Of a DNA stretch of 64,000 nucleotides, positions 7,936 to 15,540 are shown piece after piece. Location of the stretch: positions 49,041 to 113,040 of the forward strand of contig ATWE01000016.1 in the NCBI GenBank assembly GCA_000421085.1. Direction: 5' to 3'. This stretch comes from Ensifer sp. USDA 6670. GTDB lineage: Bacteria > Pseudomonadota > Alphaproteobacteria > Rhizobiales > Rhizobiaceae. Both the position numbers and the translations under genes were made by a program. Every line of letters begins with the position of its first letter. Positions within the stretch are counted from its first letter, which is position 1. Under the pieces are notes generated by a model that did no database searches, was not told where the DNA came from, and saw only the letters and a list, made by a program, of their open reading frames with translations.

Positions 7936-9255
7936 TCAGCCTTTGCGACGGCGACAGCGCCAGTTCCAGTCCCGCTGGGGGCCGATGTCGATATGGACGG
8001 AGTTGGTATGGCAGTAGGTGCCAACGCCGCCGCGGCCGGGAACGTTGCGCAGGAAATCAGCGAGCTCCCACTTGCTGACGCCCGCCACCTGGATATCCGC
8101 CGCCGCGCAGCGGGTATGAAGGGACTGGCGCTTGCGGCTGACTTTGACGGCGCGCAGGCCCGAGGTGACCATGACTTTGCGGCCGTAGTGCCGTTCCACC
8201 GTCTTCAGGATGTCGAGAAGCTCCGGTTTGAAACAGCCTGTTTCCACCTTCTCCGTTTGCAGGATGAGGCCGCTCGGCGTGAGTCGGGCAAGGCCGGAGA
8301 GGTTCGCCACTTCCACAGGTGCGTCGTCCTCGTCAGCCTCATGCGCTTCGTGTTCCATGCTGAAGAGCGGGTTCATGTTGACGCCAGGCAGTGACGTATA
8401 GGCGAGAGAAGCGACCTGCGGCTGCCCCGCATTGCTTGCGGTAATCGTCTTCTTTTCGACTGCCGCGACAGCGCGTGTCGGGGCGGCTCGCGGCTTTTCC
8501 CTGCGCTTCGGCGCAAAGAGGCTTGCGAGGGTCCAGGTCTTCTTCGTCTCTTGAGTCTCTTTCTCGCCCTGGCTGGAGCCCTCCGGCTGGGTGGCATCCG
8601 CCGGCGTCCCCGAGGCGACTTCGATCGGCTGCAGGGCCGCCGCCGTCGCGCCTGATAATGCGGCCTGCGCGCTCAAAGGCAACGGTACGGCCGCGGGTGT
8701 CTCGCTTTCGCCGGTGGCAGCCGGAGTTGCAGCGGTAATCGATTCGTTTACCGCGGGAACGTCGCCTGCGGCGCCCTGTTGCTGTTCAATCACCGGTTGG
8801 GCCTCGGGTTGCCCGTTGCTGAAGAGGCTATTGGCCTTGGCATTCATCGTCGGTGATGCACCGGCAGGCGGCGTTGCTGTCGGCTGCTTGCTTGGGTCCG
8901 GCTGCGCCGCCCCGGACGGTCCTGCTGGAGATTGCCCGTAGATACTCGATGATGTCGCGCGCAGCGCAGTGCCCTGCATGGCCAGTCCGGGCTGCATGGC
9001 GGCGCTGTTCTGGTCCGGTGCGCCGTCGGGTGCCTGCGCCGTCGTGCCGGCATCAGGTGCAGCCTCTTGTCCGTCCTGCATCGTCTCCTGGGATGCGGCC
9101 GGCGGTGCTTCCGCCATTTGTTGGGATTTGAGCGGGCTGATCGTCTCGTTCTCGGCGACCGCCGACACACAGCCAGCCAGTGCCAGCAACGATACGGATA
9201 GTGCTGCGGCGCGTCCGATCGTCAGGAGGCTGTATCCTGGTTTCAGATGTTGCAA
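7936..9255 (-). CDS. M15/YcbK-family peptidoglycan peptidase lipoprotein
   Basis: The C-terminal 120 residues form a zinc peptidase domain of the M15A/YcbK type, which trims peptide side chains of peptidoglycan. H-T-R-C-A-A-A-D and the later H-I-D-I supply the usual metal ligands. A TTG start at 9255 gives a lipoprotein signal with lipobox L-A-L-A-G-C, so the protein should be anchored to a membrane facing the periplasm. An in-frame ATG at 9342 would put 29 extra residues before the signal and is less likely. The middle (about residues 40-290) is a long Ala/Pro/Gln-rich linker of low complexity. This is ordinary host backbone. Confidence 0.82.
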   Translation of the reverse strand: MQHLKPGYSLLTIGRAAALSVSLLALAGCVSAVAENETISPLKSQQMAEAPPAASQETMQDGQEAAPDAGTTAQAPDGAPDQNSAAMQPGLAMQGTALRATSSSIYGQSPAGPSGAAQPDPSKQPTATPPAGASPTMNAKANSLFSNGQPEAQPVIEQQQGAAGDVPAVNESITAATPAATGESETPAAVPLPLSAQAALSGATAAALQPIEVASGTPADATQPEGSSQGEKETQETKKTWTLASLFAPKRREKPRAAPTRAVAAVEKKTITASNAGQPQVASLAYTSLPGVNMNPLFSMEHEAHEADEDDAPVEVANLSGLARLTPSGLILQTEKVETGCFKPELLDILKTVERHYGRKVMVTSGLRAVKVSRKRQSLHTRCAAADIQVAGVSKWELADFLRNVPGRGGVGTYCHTNSVHIDIGPQRDWNWRCRRRKG

Positions 9256-9519
9256 CGCCTTTTCCCCGCTCTCCGTGCATGCGGGTGCCTTTGCACCGCG
9301 CACACAACACGTTCCGCTTCCGAATACTGTCCGGAACGGCACAACAATTTCACGCGGAGGGCGCTAGGCTCCCCACGGGAAAGGTCAGGCAAGTATAGGG
9401 CTATCCCCGCAAGTGACGACGAAGCAGAGCCCCGTTTCAACGTCTGCGCGGCAAGGTAATGAACGCCGCGTGTTTTGTAAACCTGCACCAACCTATTTCA
9501 GCTTCGCAAAATATAAGCG

Positions 9520-9541
9520 AAGGCCCGGCAATAGCCGGGCC
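9520..9541 (-). terminator. Hairpin downstream of gloA
   Basis: AGGCCCGGC (9520-9528) pairs with GCCGGGCCT (9533-9541) across a four-base loop. On the minus strand the stem is followed by a T-rich run, which fits a terminator for gloA. The remaining bases between 9256 and 9646 show no gene. Confidence 0.55.
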
Positions 9542-9646
9542 TGAAGATCGTCCGCTGTTCTATTGATCCTCTTGCGCCGGCCAGTGCCGCGCCGCTCGGC
9601 AGGGCCGGCGACGGATGACGATTAGCCGGCGGCAATTGTGCGAGGC

Positions 9647-10087
9647 TTACCAGGCCCCCGTATTGGCCATGGAAACCCAGGGTTCCTGAGCCGGCAGGTG
9701 GTCGCCTTTCTGCAGGATCTCGATCGAGATGCCGTCCGGCGAGCGGACGAAGGCCATGTGGCCGTCGCGCGGCGGACGGTTGATCGTAACGCCGCTGTCC
9801 ATCAGATGCTTGCAGAATGCGTAGATATCGTCGACCTCATAGGCGAGGTGGCCGAAATTCCGGCCGCCGGCATATTCCTCGGGATCCCAATTATAGGTGA
9901 GTTCCAGGCACGGCGCCGCTTCGTCCTTGGCGCGGCTGACATCGCCGGGGGCAGCGAGAAAGACGAGCGTGAAGCGGCCTTTCTCGTTCTCGTATCGGCG
10001 AATCTCTTGGAGCCCGAAAAGCTTGCAATAAAAATGAAGAGCCTGGTCGAGGTCTTTGACGCGAACCATCGTATGCAGATACCGCAT
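9647..10087 (-). CDS. gloA: Lactoylglutathione lyase (glyoxalase I)
   Basis: A 146-residue glyoxalase I, which turns the methylglyoxal-glutathione adduct into S-lactoylglutathione in the cytoplasm. The start at 10087 gives the standard M-R-Y-L-H-T-M-V-R-V N-terminus with the first metal ligand His5. The motif F-Y-C-K-L-F-G-L, the central C-L-E-L-T-Y-N-W and G-H-L-A-Y-E-V-D-D stretches, and I-S-I-E-I-L-Q-K near the end carry the other ligands. Length matches bacterial GloA. It is a single-gene unit in the host backbone, divergent from the cold-shock gene. Confidence 0.95.
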   Translation of the reverse strand: MRYLHTMVRVKDLDQALHFYCKLFGLQEIRRYENEKGRFTLVFLAAPGDVSRAKDEAAPCLELTYNWDPEEYAGGRNFGHLAYEVDDIYAFCKHLMDSGVTINRPPRDGHMAFVRSPDGISIEILQKGDHLPAQEPWVSMANTGAW

Positions 10088-10283
10088 TGGAGAATGTCCC
10101 TGTTTCGTGGAAGATGGCGTATAGTGAGGCGACGGCAAGCCAGACGCAAGGCTGCGTGCCTATAAACGTCTCAGGCCAAAATATGTCGAGGGGCTTGCAC
10201 ACGCGCAGCGGGACGATGTTATTCTGGCCCATAAGAATCAGTTAACCGTATCGAAGTGTTGCGCGTAACGAGGGGCTGCGAGA

Positions 10284-10862
10284 ATGGCTGACAGGACATC
10301 TTCGAAAGACGTCATCCATAATGGCGAATTTGGCAACGACGCCCTTGATCTCATCGAAATTACCGGCGTCATCAAGTGGTTCGACGTTGCCAAGGGCTTC
10401 GGCTTCATCGTTCCGGACAACGGCATGCAGGACGTTTTGCTGCATGTGACTTGCCTCAGACGCGACGGATATCAGACCGTTCTGGAAGGTGCCCGGGTCG
10501 TTGCTCTCATTCAGAAGCGGGACCGTGGCTACCAGGCCTTCCGCATCCTCTCGATGGATCAATCGACGGCCGTTCACCCCTCCCAGCTGCCACCGGTCAG
10601 AACGCATGTTCAAGTCACGCCGACGAGCGGCCTTGAGCGGGTGCTCGTGAAGTGGTTCAACCGAACCAAGGGCTTCGGCTTCCTGACGCGCGGGGAGGGC
10701 ACTGAAGACATTTTCGTTCATATGGAAACGCTGCGCCGCTTCGGCCTGACGGAGCTGAGGCCCGGCCAAGTGGTGCTCTGCCGCTTCGGGGACGGAGAGA
10801 AGGGCCTGATGGCTGCGGAGATCCATCCCGACGGACCGACGCCTACCACGCGGTCGCACTGA
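10284..10862 (+). CDS. Two-domain cold-shock protein
   Basis: A 192-residue protein with two cold-shock domains that bind single-stranded RNA or DNA. The first (about 30-92) has K-W-F-D-V-A-K-G-F-G-F-I and V-L-L-H-V; the second (about 120-182) has K-W-F-N-R-T-K-G-F-G-F-L and I-F-V-H-M, so both RNP1 and RNP2 motifs are intact. Tandem cold-shock proteins of this size are typical of Rhizobiales. The stop touches the start of the DUF192 gene, so the two are probably cotranscribed. Confidence 0.92.
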   Translation: MADRTSSKDVIHNGEFGNDALDLIEITGVIKWFDVAKGFGFIVPDNGMQDVLLHVTCLRRDGYQTVLEGARVVALIQKRDRGYQAFRILSMDQSTAVHPSQLPPVRTHVQVTPTSGLERVLVKWFNRTKGFGFLTRGEGTEDIFVHMETLRRFGLTELRPGQVVLCRFGDGEKGLMAAEIHPDGPTPTTRSH

Positions 10863-11353
10863 TGTCCGGAGTCGTCGGCATGGCTGCAAGAAGCGCCCTG
10901 ACGGCGCTTTTTTTGTTCTCGCTGCTCGTTGCCGGAGCCATGGCCGAGGTTTCCTTTGCGAAGGAGCGGGTGCGGCTGATAACGGCGAGCGGACGCACGC
11001 ATGATCTAACTGTCGAGCTCGCGACCCAGCCGGATCAGCGGGAGCAGGGGCTTATGTATCGCCGGCAGATGGCGCCAGATCACGGCATGCTGTTTGATTT
11101 CGGCGAGACGCGGCCAGTGATGATGTGGATGAAGAACACCTATCTGCCGCTCGACATGCTCTTCATCGCAAGTGACGGCACGATCCGCACCATCCACGAG
11201 AACGCAGTTCCGCATTCCGAAGCGATTATCGATTCCAGGGAACCGGTGGCCTATGTGCTCGAGCTTAGCGCGGGAACCGTGAAGCGGCTCGGCATTAGCC
11301 CCGGGGACAGGCTCGAAGGCGCAGGGCTTCCGGCAACGGAGCGGGCGAACTGA
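10862..11353 (+). CDS. DUF192 family exported protein
   Basis: A 163-residue protein with a signal peptide (about 1-30, ending A-M-A-E) and a DUF192 domain marked by G-L-M-Y-R, D-H-G-M-L-F-D-F, M-W-M-K-N-T-Y-L-P-L-D-M-L-F-I and Y-V-L-E-L. The function of this family is not known. The start codon overlaps the stop of the cold-shock gene. A terminator-like hairpin with a T run lies inside the signal-peptide codons, which could reduce read-through from the upstream gene. Confidence 0.88.
   Translation: MSGVVGMAARSALTALFLFSLLVAGAMAEVSFAKERVRLITASGRTHDLTVELATQPDQREQGLMYRRQMAPDHGMLFDFGETRPVMMWMKNTYLPLDMLFIASDGTIRTIHENAVPHSEAIIDSREPVAYVLELSAGTVKRLGISPGDRLEGAGLPATERAN
10891..10914 (+). terminator. 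Terminator-like hairpin inside the DUF192 coding region
   Basis: AAGCGCC (10891-10897) pairs with GGCGCTT (10903-10909), loop CTGAC, followed by seven T (10908-10914). It is placed 30 bases past the cold-shock stop codon, as a normal terminator would be, yet lies in the signal-peptide codons of the next gene. Confidence 0.6.
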
Positions 11354-11433
11354 AGCATCCGCCGGCTCCGCGCCAGCCTCGAAATTTGCTGTTGCAGCCG
11401 CCGGGCGAAGCGTGTATCTCCGCCTTCGTGGTG

Positions 11434-11510
<77 letters not shown>

Positions 11511-11562
11511 TCCAATCACGTGAAAATATTGATCTCTTGGTCAACGGGAGCCGTTCGAAACA

Positions 11563-11868
11563 ATGTCCGCGAAGATCTATCGTCCCGCAAAGACAGCAAT
11601 GCAGTCCGGCAAGGCCAAGACGCATCTGTGGGTGCTGGAGTTCGATCAGGAAAGACCGCGCACGATCGACCCGATCATGGGCTACACGAGTTCCGCCGAC
11701 ACGCGGCAGCAGGTTCGCCTGACCTTCGAGAGCGCTGAGCAGGCGATCGCCTATGCCGAACGAAACGGCATCGAGTATCGCGTGATCGCGCCCAAGGATG
11801 CGGCTCGCAAGAATGTTTCCTATTCGGACAATTTCCGTTTCAACCGGATGCAGCCCTGGACCCATTGA
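11563..11868 (+). CDS. ETC complex I subunit, NDUFS4-like
   Basis: A 101-residue homologue of the 18-kDa accessory subunit of NADH:ubiquinone oxidoreductase, found in alphaproteobacteria and mitochondria. Family features include K-I-Y-R-P-A-K-T-A-M-Q-S-G, W-V-L-E-F, P-M-G-Y-T-S-type and F-E-S-A-E-Q-A-I-A-Y-A, and the C-terminal F-N-R. It acts at the peripheral arm of complex I on the inner face of the membrane. It lies between tRNA-Pro and tRNA-Arg and supports an alphaproteobacterial host. Confidence 0.93.
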   Translation: MSAKIYRPAKTAMQSGKAKTHLWVLEFDQERPRTIDPIMGYTSSADTRQQVRLTFESAEQAIAYAERNGIEYRVIAPKDAARKNVSYSDNFRFNRMQPWTH

Positions 11869-11885
11869 GGCTCACGTGCTGAGAC

Positions 11886-11962
<77 letters not shown>

Positions 11963-12007
11963 AAATTTTCAATCACTTAGTAGACGTTTGCGCCTGCTGT
12001 TTTGACC

Positions 12008-12038
12008 CCGTTTACAGCTTTTTCGGCGCCGTTTACAG
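12008..12038. repeat. Direct repeat near attL, possible integrase arm sites
   Basis: CCGTTTACAG occurs at 12008-12017 and again at 12029-12038, 21 bases apart (two helical turns), between the tRNA-Arg end and the integrase stop. The spacing and place fit arm-type sites for a tyrosine recombinase. Confidence 0.45.
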
Positions 12039-12048
12039 AATCCATTCC

Positions 12049-13065
12049 CTAGATGTTCTTTTCCATCCGCAAAATGACCGCATCGCTGGTCTGCTGGTCA
12101 GTCGCCAGATAGTGCTTCTCGAGCACTCTTCCCACCTCAGCAATCGAGTGCCCAGTGATCGAGGCGATCTGCTCCGTCGTAGATCCTTCCCGCCGCCTGT
12201 CAGTGATGAACGTCCCGCGCAAGTCGTGGAACGTCACGCCCTCGATCTTCAGCCTAGCGCACTCTTTTCCCCACGACGTTTTGAATCCGTCCTTCGTCCA
12301 CGGCCGGCCGCGCGAATTGGTCAGGATCCGCATCTTGTCTTTCGTGAGCGCGTCCAGCATCGCTTTTAGCTTGCTGTGGACTCGCACCTTGACCCGCTTC
12401 TTTGTCTTCCCCTGCTCGAATGACAGGTGCGTTCCGTCGTATTGCTTCCAGGTCAGCGACAGGAGATCGCCTTGGCGCTGTCCGGTGTTGATAGCCATTT
12501 CGAAGGCGAGGAGCATGTGAGGCTTGGCCTTCGACCGGAATAGAGCGATCAGATCTGGCGTCCAGACGCTCTCCTTGCGCGATCCGGCATAGAGCCTGTC
12601 AATTCCTGTGCAGGGGTTTTTCTCGATCGTTTCCTCATCGATCCCGAAAGTGAAGACGCGGGAGAGCGAGAACAGCATCTGGTCGGCCGTCCGCGGATTG
12701 GCGGCAAAGGTGTGATGCCACTTGCGGATCATCGCCTTCATGCCGCGCTGCTGTGTTAGCTTCAGCGGCAGTTTCGGCCATTCCTTGCGGATTTCCTTGA
12801 AAGAGTGTTTGTGGCTGTCCTGGGTCTTCTCGGCAAGAGCCGCAAATGCAGGACTCTTTTCGAAAGCGTCAATCAGGTCGTCTAGCGTCTTCACCTCTGC
12901 CGGCGCGCTCTCAGCGCGATGATTCAGCAGTTCTGCGGCGAAGGCTTCGGTATTCGGCGCAGCCTCCATCTTCGGGCCGCCGCGCCAGGCGTAATAGTGG
13001 ATGCGAACCTCTCCGTTCGCCAGCCTGCGCTTGACCTTATGAATTCCTTTGAGCTTCACGAGCAC
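12049..13065 (-). CDS. int: Tyrosine-type phage integrase
   Basis: A 338-residue site-specific recombinase. The catalytic domain fills the C-terminal half: Arg in N-T-G-Q-R-Q-G-D-L, a Lys region near K-T-K-K-R, H-D-L-R-G-T-F, G-H-S and the final Tyr in L-E-K-H-Y-L-A-T. The N-terminal part is the SAM-like core-binding domain preceded by a short arm-binding region. It lies next to tRNA-Arg and points towards it, the standard layout for integration into a tRNA 3' end. It is the last gene of the leftward early operon and overlaps the gene before it by 29 bases. Confidence 0.95.
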   Translation of the reverse strand: MLVKLKGIHKVKRRLANGEVRIHYYAWRGGPKMEAAPNTEAFAAELLNHRAESAPAEVKTLDDLIDAFEKSPAFAALAEKTQDSHKHSFKEIRKEWPKLPLKLTQQRGMKAMIRKWHHTFAANPRTADQMLFSLSRVFTFGIDEETIEKNPCTGIDRLYAGSRKESVWTPDLIALFRSKAKPHMLLAFEMAINTGQRQGDLLSLTWKQYDGTHLSFEQGKTKKRVKVRVHSKLKAMLDALTKDKMRILTNSRGRPWTKDGFKTSWGKECARLKIEGVTFHDLRGTFITDRRREGSTTEQIASITGHSIAEVGRVLEKHYLATDQQTSDAVILRMEKNI

Positions 13066-13276
13066 GTTCCCGATCTCTCCACGCCTGCCATTCGGCTAAT
13101 GACGTGAAGTCTTCTGGTTTCATGTCAACTGGTTTTTCGCTGGCTGCGCTTTGTGCATCGGGAGAAACACCGACGCGCCGGCCGTTGATTTCGATCCAGA
13201 CGGTAACACCTTTGGCTTTGGCGACGTCGGCCATGCGTTTTAGGTCGGCGGCTTTTACGAGGGCTGGCGTCGTCAT
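13037..13276 (-). CDS. Small hypothetical phage protein
   Basis: A 79-residue protein ahead of the integrase. A central G-R-R-V-G-V segment and a charged C-terminus (W-R-D-R-E-R-A-R-E) recall excisionase-sized DNA-binding proteins, but no HTH is plain. It overlaps its upstream neighbour by four bases and the integrase by 29, so all are translated from one message. Confidence 0.6.
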   Translation of the reverse strand: MTTPALVKAADLKRMADVAKAKGVTVWIEINGRRVGVSPDAQSAASEKPVDMKPEDFTSLAEWQAWRDRERAREAQRNS

Positions 13277-13566
13277 CCTTCACCTCCCTTTGAAGCTTCC
13301 CCCGATAGAATCGCCCTTTCGATCTGCTCGGGTTCGTCTTCGTTCATGTCGCAGCCGGCGATGTCTTCGAGGTAGGCGCGAGCAACCGCCGCGGACCGCT
13401 TCCTTTCACCAGCAATTGCCATCCCGATCGCCAGCAGTGTTTCGATGTGCGTCATGGGCCGAAGTGGACCGGCAAGTTCCTCTGCTGCCGTGCGGATGTC
13501 CTTGGAGAGGGCGTACCATTCGCGCGTGGCGGGGCTGGCGGTGGTGAGGTCTGGTGTAACTGTCAT
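13273..13566 (-). CDS. Small hypothetical phage protein
   Basis: A 97-residue, mostly helical protein of unknown role, with W-Y-A-L-S-K-D-I-R-T-A-A-E-E-L near residues 17-31 and an acidic C-terminal half (M-N-E-D-E-P-E-Q). Four-base overlaps with both neighbours show it belongs to the leftward operon. Confidence 0.6.
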   Translation of the reverse strand: MTVTPDLTTASPATREWYALSKDIRTAAEELAGPLRPMTHIETLLAIGMAIAGERKRSAAVARAYLEDIAGCDMNEDEPEQIERAILSGEASKGGEG

Positions 13567-14075
13567 GGCGCAAAATACGATTTAGGTTGGATGTCGGCAG
13601 TGAGGTACAGCGGATGGCCTGGCTGGCCGTCTGCTGTCACTTTCAGCGCGACGAGGTCGAAGAATTCGAGCCGCTCGGCGACCTCGCGACCGCGGTCATG
13701 AAGAGATCCGTGTGTCCCCCAGGCGCAAACGATCTTACGGGCGCTCTTGGCGATCGCAAGGATATGCTGATCGTTGTCGGGCCCGATGGGGTCCGGATGG
13801 TCGTAAAGGGCCTTCGGATCGGTGGAGCGAAGGGCAAAGAGGTTCCCAACGATCAAACCGCCGAAGCCCCAAGTCTTGGCGAAACCGACGCACCGCCGAA
13901 TAGTCGGATCATCCTGGCCGGCGTCAGCTGTGGACGGGTTCAGCATGAGAAAGGCGACCTTGGCCTTATCAGTGTCCCATTGGCGATCGAGGCGGTACCG
14001 GTAGGCGCCGCAGTCTGAAATGACAGCTGAGGACCTCCTCTCAGTTGCGAACATGTCGAGCGTGTGGGTGCTCAT
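13563..14075 (-). CDS. DUF1643 domain protein
   Basis: A 170-residue protein of the DUF1643 family, common in phages and of unknown function. Recognisable stretches are Y-R-Y-R-L-D-R-Q-W, F-L-M-L-N-P-S-T-A-D-A, D-D-P-T-I-R-R-C-V-G-F-A and G-N-L-F-A-L-R-S-T-D-P. The length is complete. It is coupled to both neighbours by four-base overlaps. Confidence 0.85.
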   Translation of the reverse strand: MSTHTLDMFATERRSSAVISDCGAYRYRLDRQWDTDKAKVAFLMLNPSTADAGQDDPTIRRCVGFAKTWGFGGLIVGNLFALRSTDPKALYDHPDPIGPDNDQHILAIAKSARKIVCAWGTHGSLHDRGREVAERLEFFDLVALKVTADGQPGHPLYLTADIQPKSYFAP

Positions 14076-14494
14076 ACCTCGTCCCTCGACCGGAGCGCGC
14101 CGGCGTCCGCCAGCGTCTGATTAATAATAGCAGTTGCGAATGGCGCCGCATCCTCGCCCATGTCCGACCAGAGGCCGTGAATGGTAAGGGCGAGCACGTG
14201 TGGGTTGATGCGGGCGGCGCGCCAGAAGCGCTCTTCGCTCATCCCATGTTGGCGGCGGTGCTCGTCCGGGTGAAGAGGCAAAACCCAGCGGTCGGAAACC
14301 TTGCTGCCCTTGCCGCGGCCGTAGTGGCCGTACCGAGGAGCCGCGAAGGACAGGTGCGCGGCCTCGACGCCATAACGACCGGAGACGCAGCACGGCAGCT
14401 CGTGGATGAAGGCCAGGTAATCTTTGTTCTTCGTCGGCTTCCGCTTTGGTGTCGGATCCGGCCGAACTGAGTTGGCGATGCGATAGGCCATCAT
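14072..14494 (-). CDS. HNH-like / DUF968-type phage recombination protein
   Basis: A 140-residue protein with P-C-C-V-S-G-R, E-A-A-H-L-S-F, and L-P-L-H-P-D-E-H-R-R-Q-H. Cys and His residues spaced in this manner resemble small HNH-type or DUF968 proteins that sit in phage recombination modules and may cut or bind DNA junctions. Its place two genes from RecT supports such a role. The exact family is from memory. Confidence 0.6.
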   Translation of the reverse strand: MMAYRIANSVRPDPTPKRKPTKNKDYLAFIHELPCCVSGRYGVEAAHLSFAAPRYGHYGRGKGSKVSDRWVLPLHPDEHRRQHGMSEERFWRAARINPHVLALTIHGLWSDMGEDAAPFATAIINQTLADAGALRSRDEV

Positions 14495-15018
14495 GCCACC
14501 TCCCAGTGGGTCGGCTTATTTGAGAGTTCGAGCAGAACATTGAGGTGGTACGGCGCGCAGGGCTTACACACGCACCAACGCCTTTCGAATAGCGGGCCAT
14601 TGGACCTTTGTTGCGGCTCCACCTTCGGCAGTTCCTTCTTGAACCAGTAGGTGCTTAGTTGTAGGTGCCCCTTTGGATGACCAACCCTTGTTACGGCGAA
14701 TGATTTCGGAAATGGCGTATGACAGAATTTAGCTGCTGGTTTTGCAAAGAAGCCATTGAAGAAAGCGATGTAAGAGCCCTGCAAATTGAGGTTTCCAACC
14801 TTTGGTTTGTTGAGGAAAACCAACCTGTTCAGACATTCTGGGCACATTCCGAATGTGCAAAAAGAAATCTGAGCATTAGCTATGAGTTCGACCCCGATGA
14901 TCTTATAAACCGGCAGTAGTGGCGCGCTCGCGGCTCGAATTTTCTCACGATAGTCGCCGGGCATCGGCAGGAGCGGCGGGGCGCGGTTCGACAGTCGTTT
15001 GAGGATGCGGAGGTTCAT
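14491..15018 (-). CDS. Hypothetical phage protein with an internal insertion
   Basis: This 175-residue reading frame has two ends that look like a rhizobial phage protein (start M-N-L-R-I-L-K-R-L-S-N-R-A; end R-R-W-C-V-C-K-P-C-A-P-Y-H-L-N). The middle (about bases 14640-14930) reads poorly on this strand and has lower GC, while the opposite strand there encodes a convincing zinc-binding protein. The simplest reading is that a small gene was inserted into an ancestral protein of about 75-80 residues without closing the frame. Whether the fused product is functional is unknown. Confidence 0.5.
   Translation of the reverse strand: MNLRILKRLSNRAPPLLPMPGDYREKIRAASAPLLPVYKIIGVELIANAQISFCTFGMCPECLNRLVFLNKPKVGNLNLQGSYIAFFNGFFAKPAAKFCHTPFPKSFAVTRVGHPKGHLQLSTYWFKKELPKVEPQQRSNGPLFERRWCVCKPCAPYHLNVLLELSNKPTHWEVA
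14719..14919 (+). CDS. Small zinc-ribbon-like protein nested antisense
   Basis: A 66-residue protein with C-W-F-C-K-E near the start and H-S-E-C-A-K later, a likely four-ligand zinc site, and a conserved-looking V-S-N-L-W stretch between. Small proteins of this kind occur in many bacterial genomes without known function. It runs against the leftward operon and lies wholly inside the gene at 14491-15018, in a low-GC stretch, which marks it as a late arrival. Confidence 0.6.
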   Translation: MTEFSCWFCKEAIEESDVRALQIEVSNLWFVEENQPVQTFWAHSECAKRNLSISYEFDPDDLINRQ

Positions 15019-15539
15019 CAGGCTGCAGCTCCCGCGTGTCGTGTCGTGGTGCCGCGCTCGACGCCGATCAGATCGTCGAGTAAGTCGAGAACGGCCGTCT
15101 TGCTCTCCTGAAATTCCTGCTTGCCCATGGCCTTCAAGGACTGGCTCTTCGCCACATACCGGGTGACGGTCGCCTCCTTCACGTCGACGACGGAGAAGGC
15201 GTCGATCGGCCGGATAAAGGCGGCGAGGCGCATTGCCTGGGCCTTCGTGCTGCAGACGATTGTGTGCGCGTCGCAGTAGCCGGTCCGGATCAGGGCATAT
15301 GCGCGAAGGTGCTCGGCGGATTCGGCGAAGGGCAAGCCGGAATACTGTTCCGGCAGGTTTCGCCAGGCATCGTTCACCGCAGCAAAAAAATGCCGGTGAG
15401 AATTCATGCTCCGGTCGTTGTGCTCGGCGAGGGTATAGAACTCGCCGACCACGAAACGCTTATCGCATTCGCGGGCCCAGTGCCGGTTTGCCGGCTGGAA
15501 GGCCTCGCCATTCCACTCCAGGAGGACCGGGCCGCTCAT
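15018..15539 (-). CDS. Hypothetical phage protein
   Basis: A 173-residue protein with no domain I can name. Visible stretches are W-N-G-E-A-F-Q-P-A-N-R near residue 10, a central H-F-F-A-A-V-N-D-A-W-R-N-L-P and Y-C-D-A-H-T-I-V-C. This pattern recurs in phage recombination modules next to RecT. It starts one base from the RecT stop and shares a base with the next gene. Confidence 0.65.
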   Translation of the reverse strand: MSGPVLLEWNGEAFQPANRHWARECDKRFVVGEFYTLAEHNDRSMNSHRHFFAAVNDAWRNLPEQYSGLPFAESAEHLRAYALIRTGYCDAHTIVCSTKAQAMRLAAFIRPIDAFSVVDVKEATVTRYVAKSQSLKAMGKQEFQESKTAVLDLLDDLIGVERGTTTRHAGAAA

Positions 15540-15540
15540 G

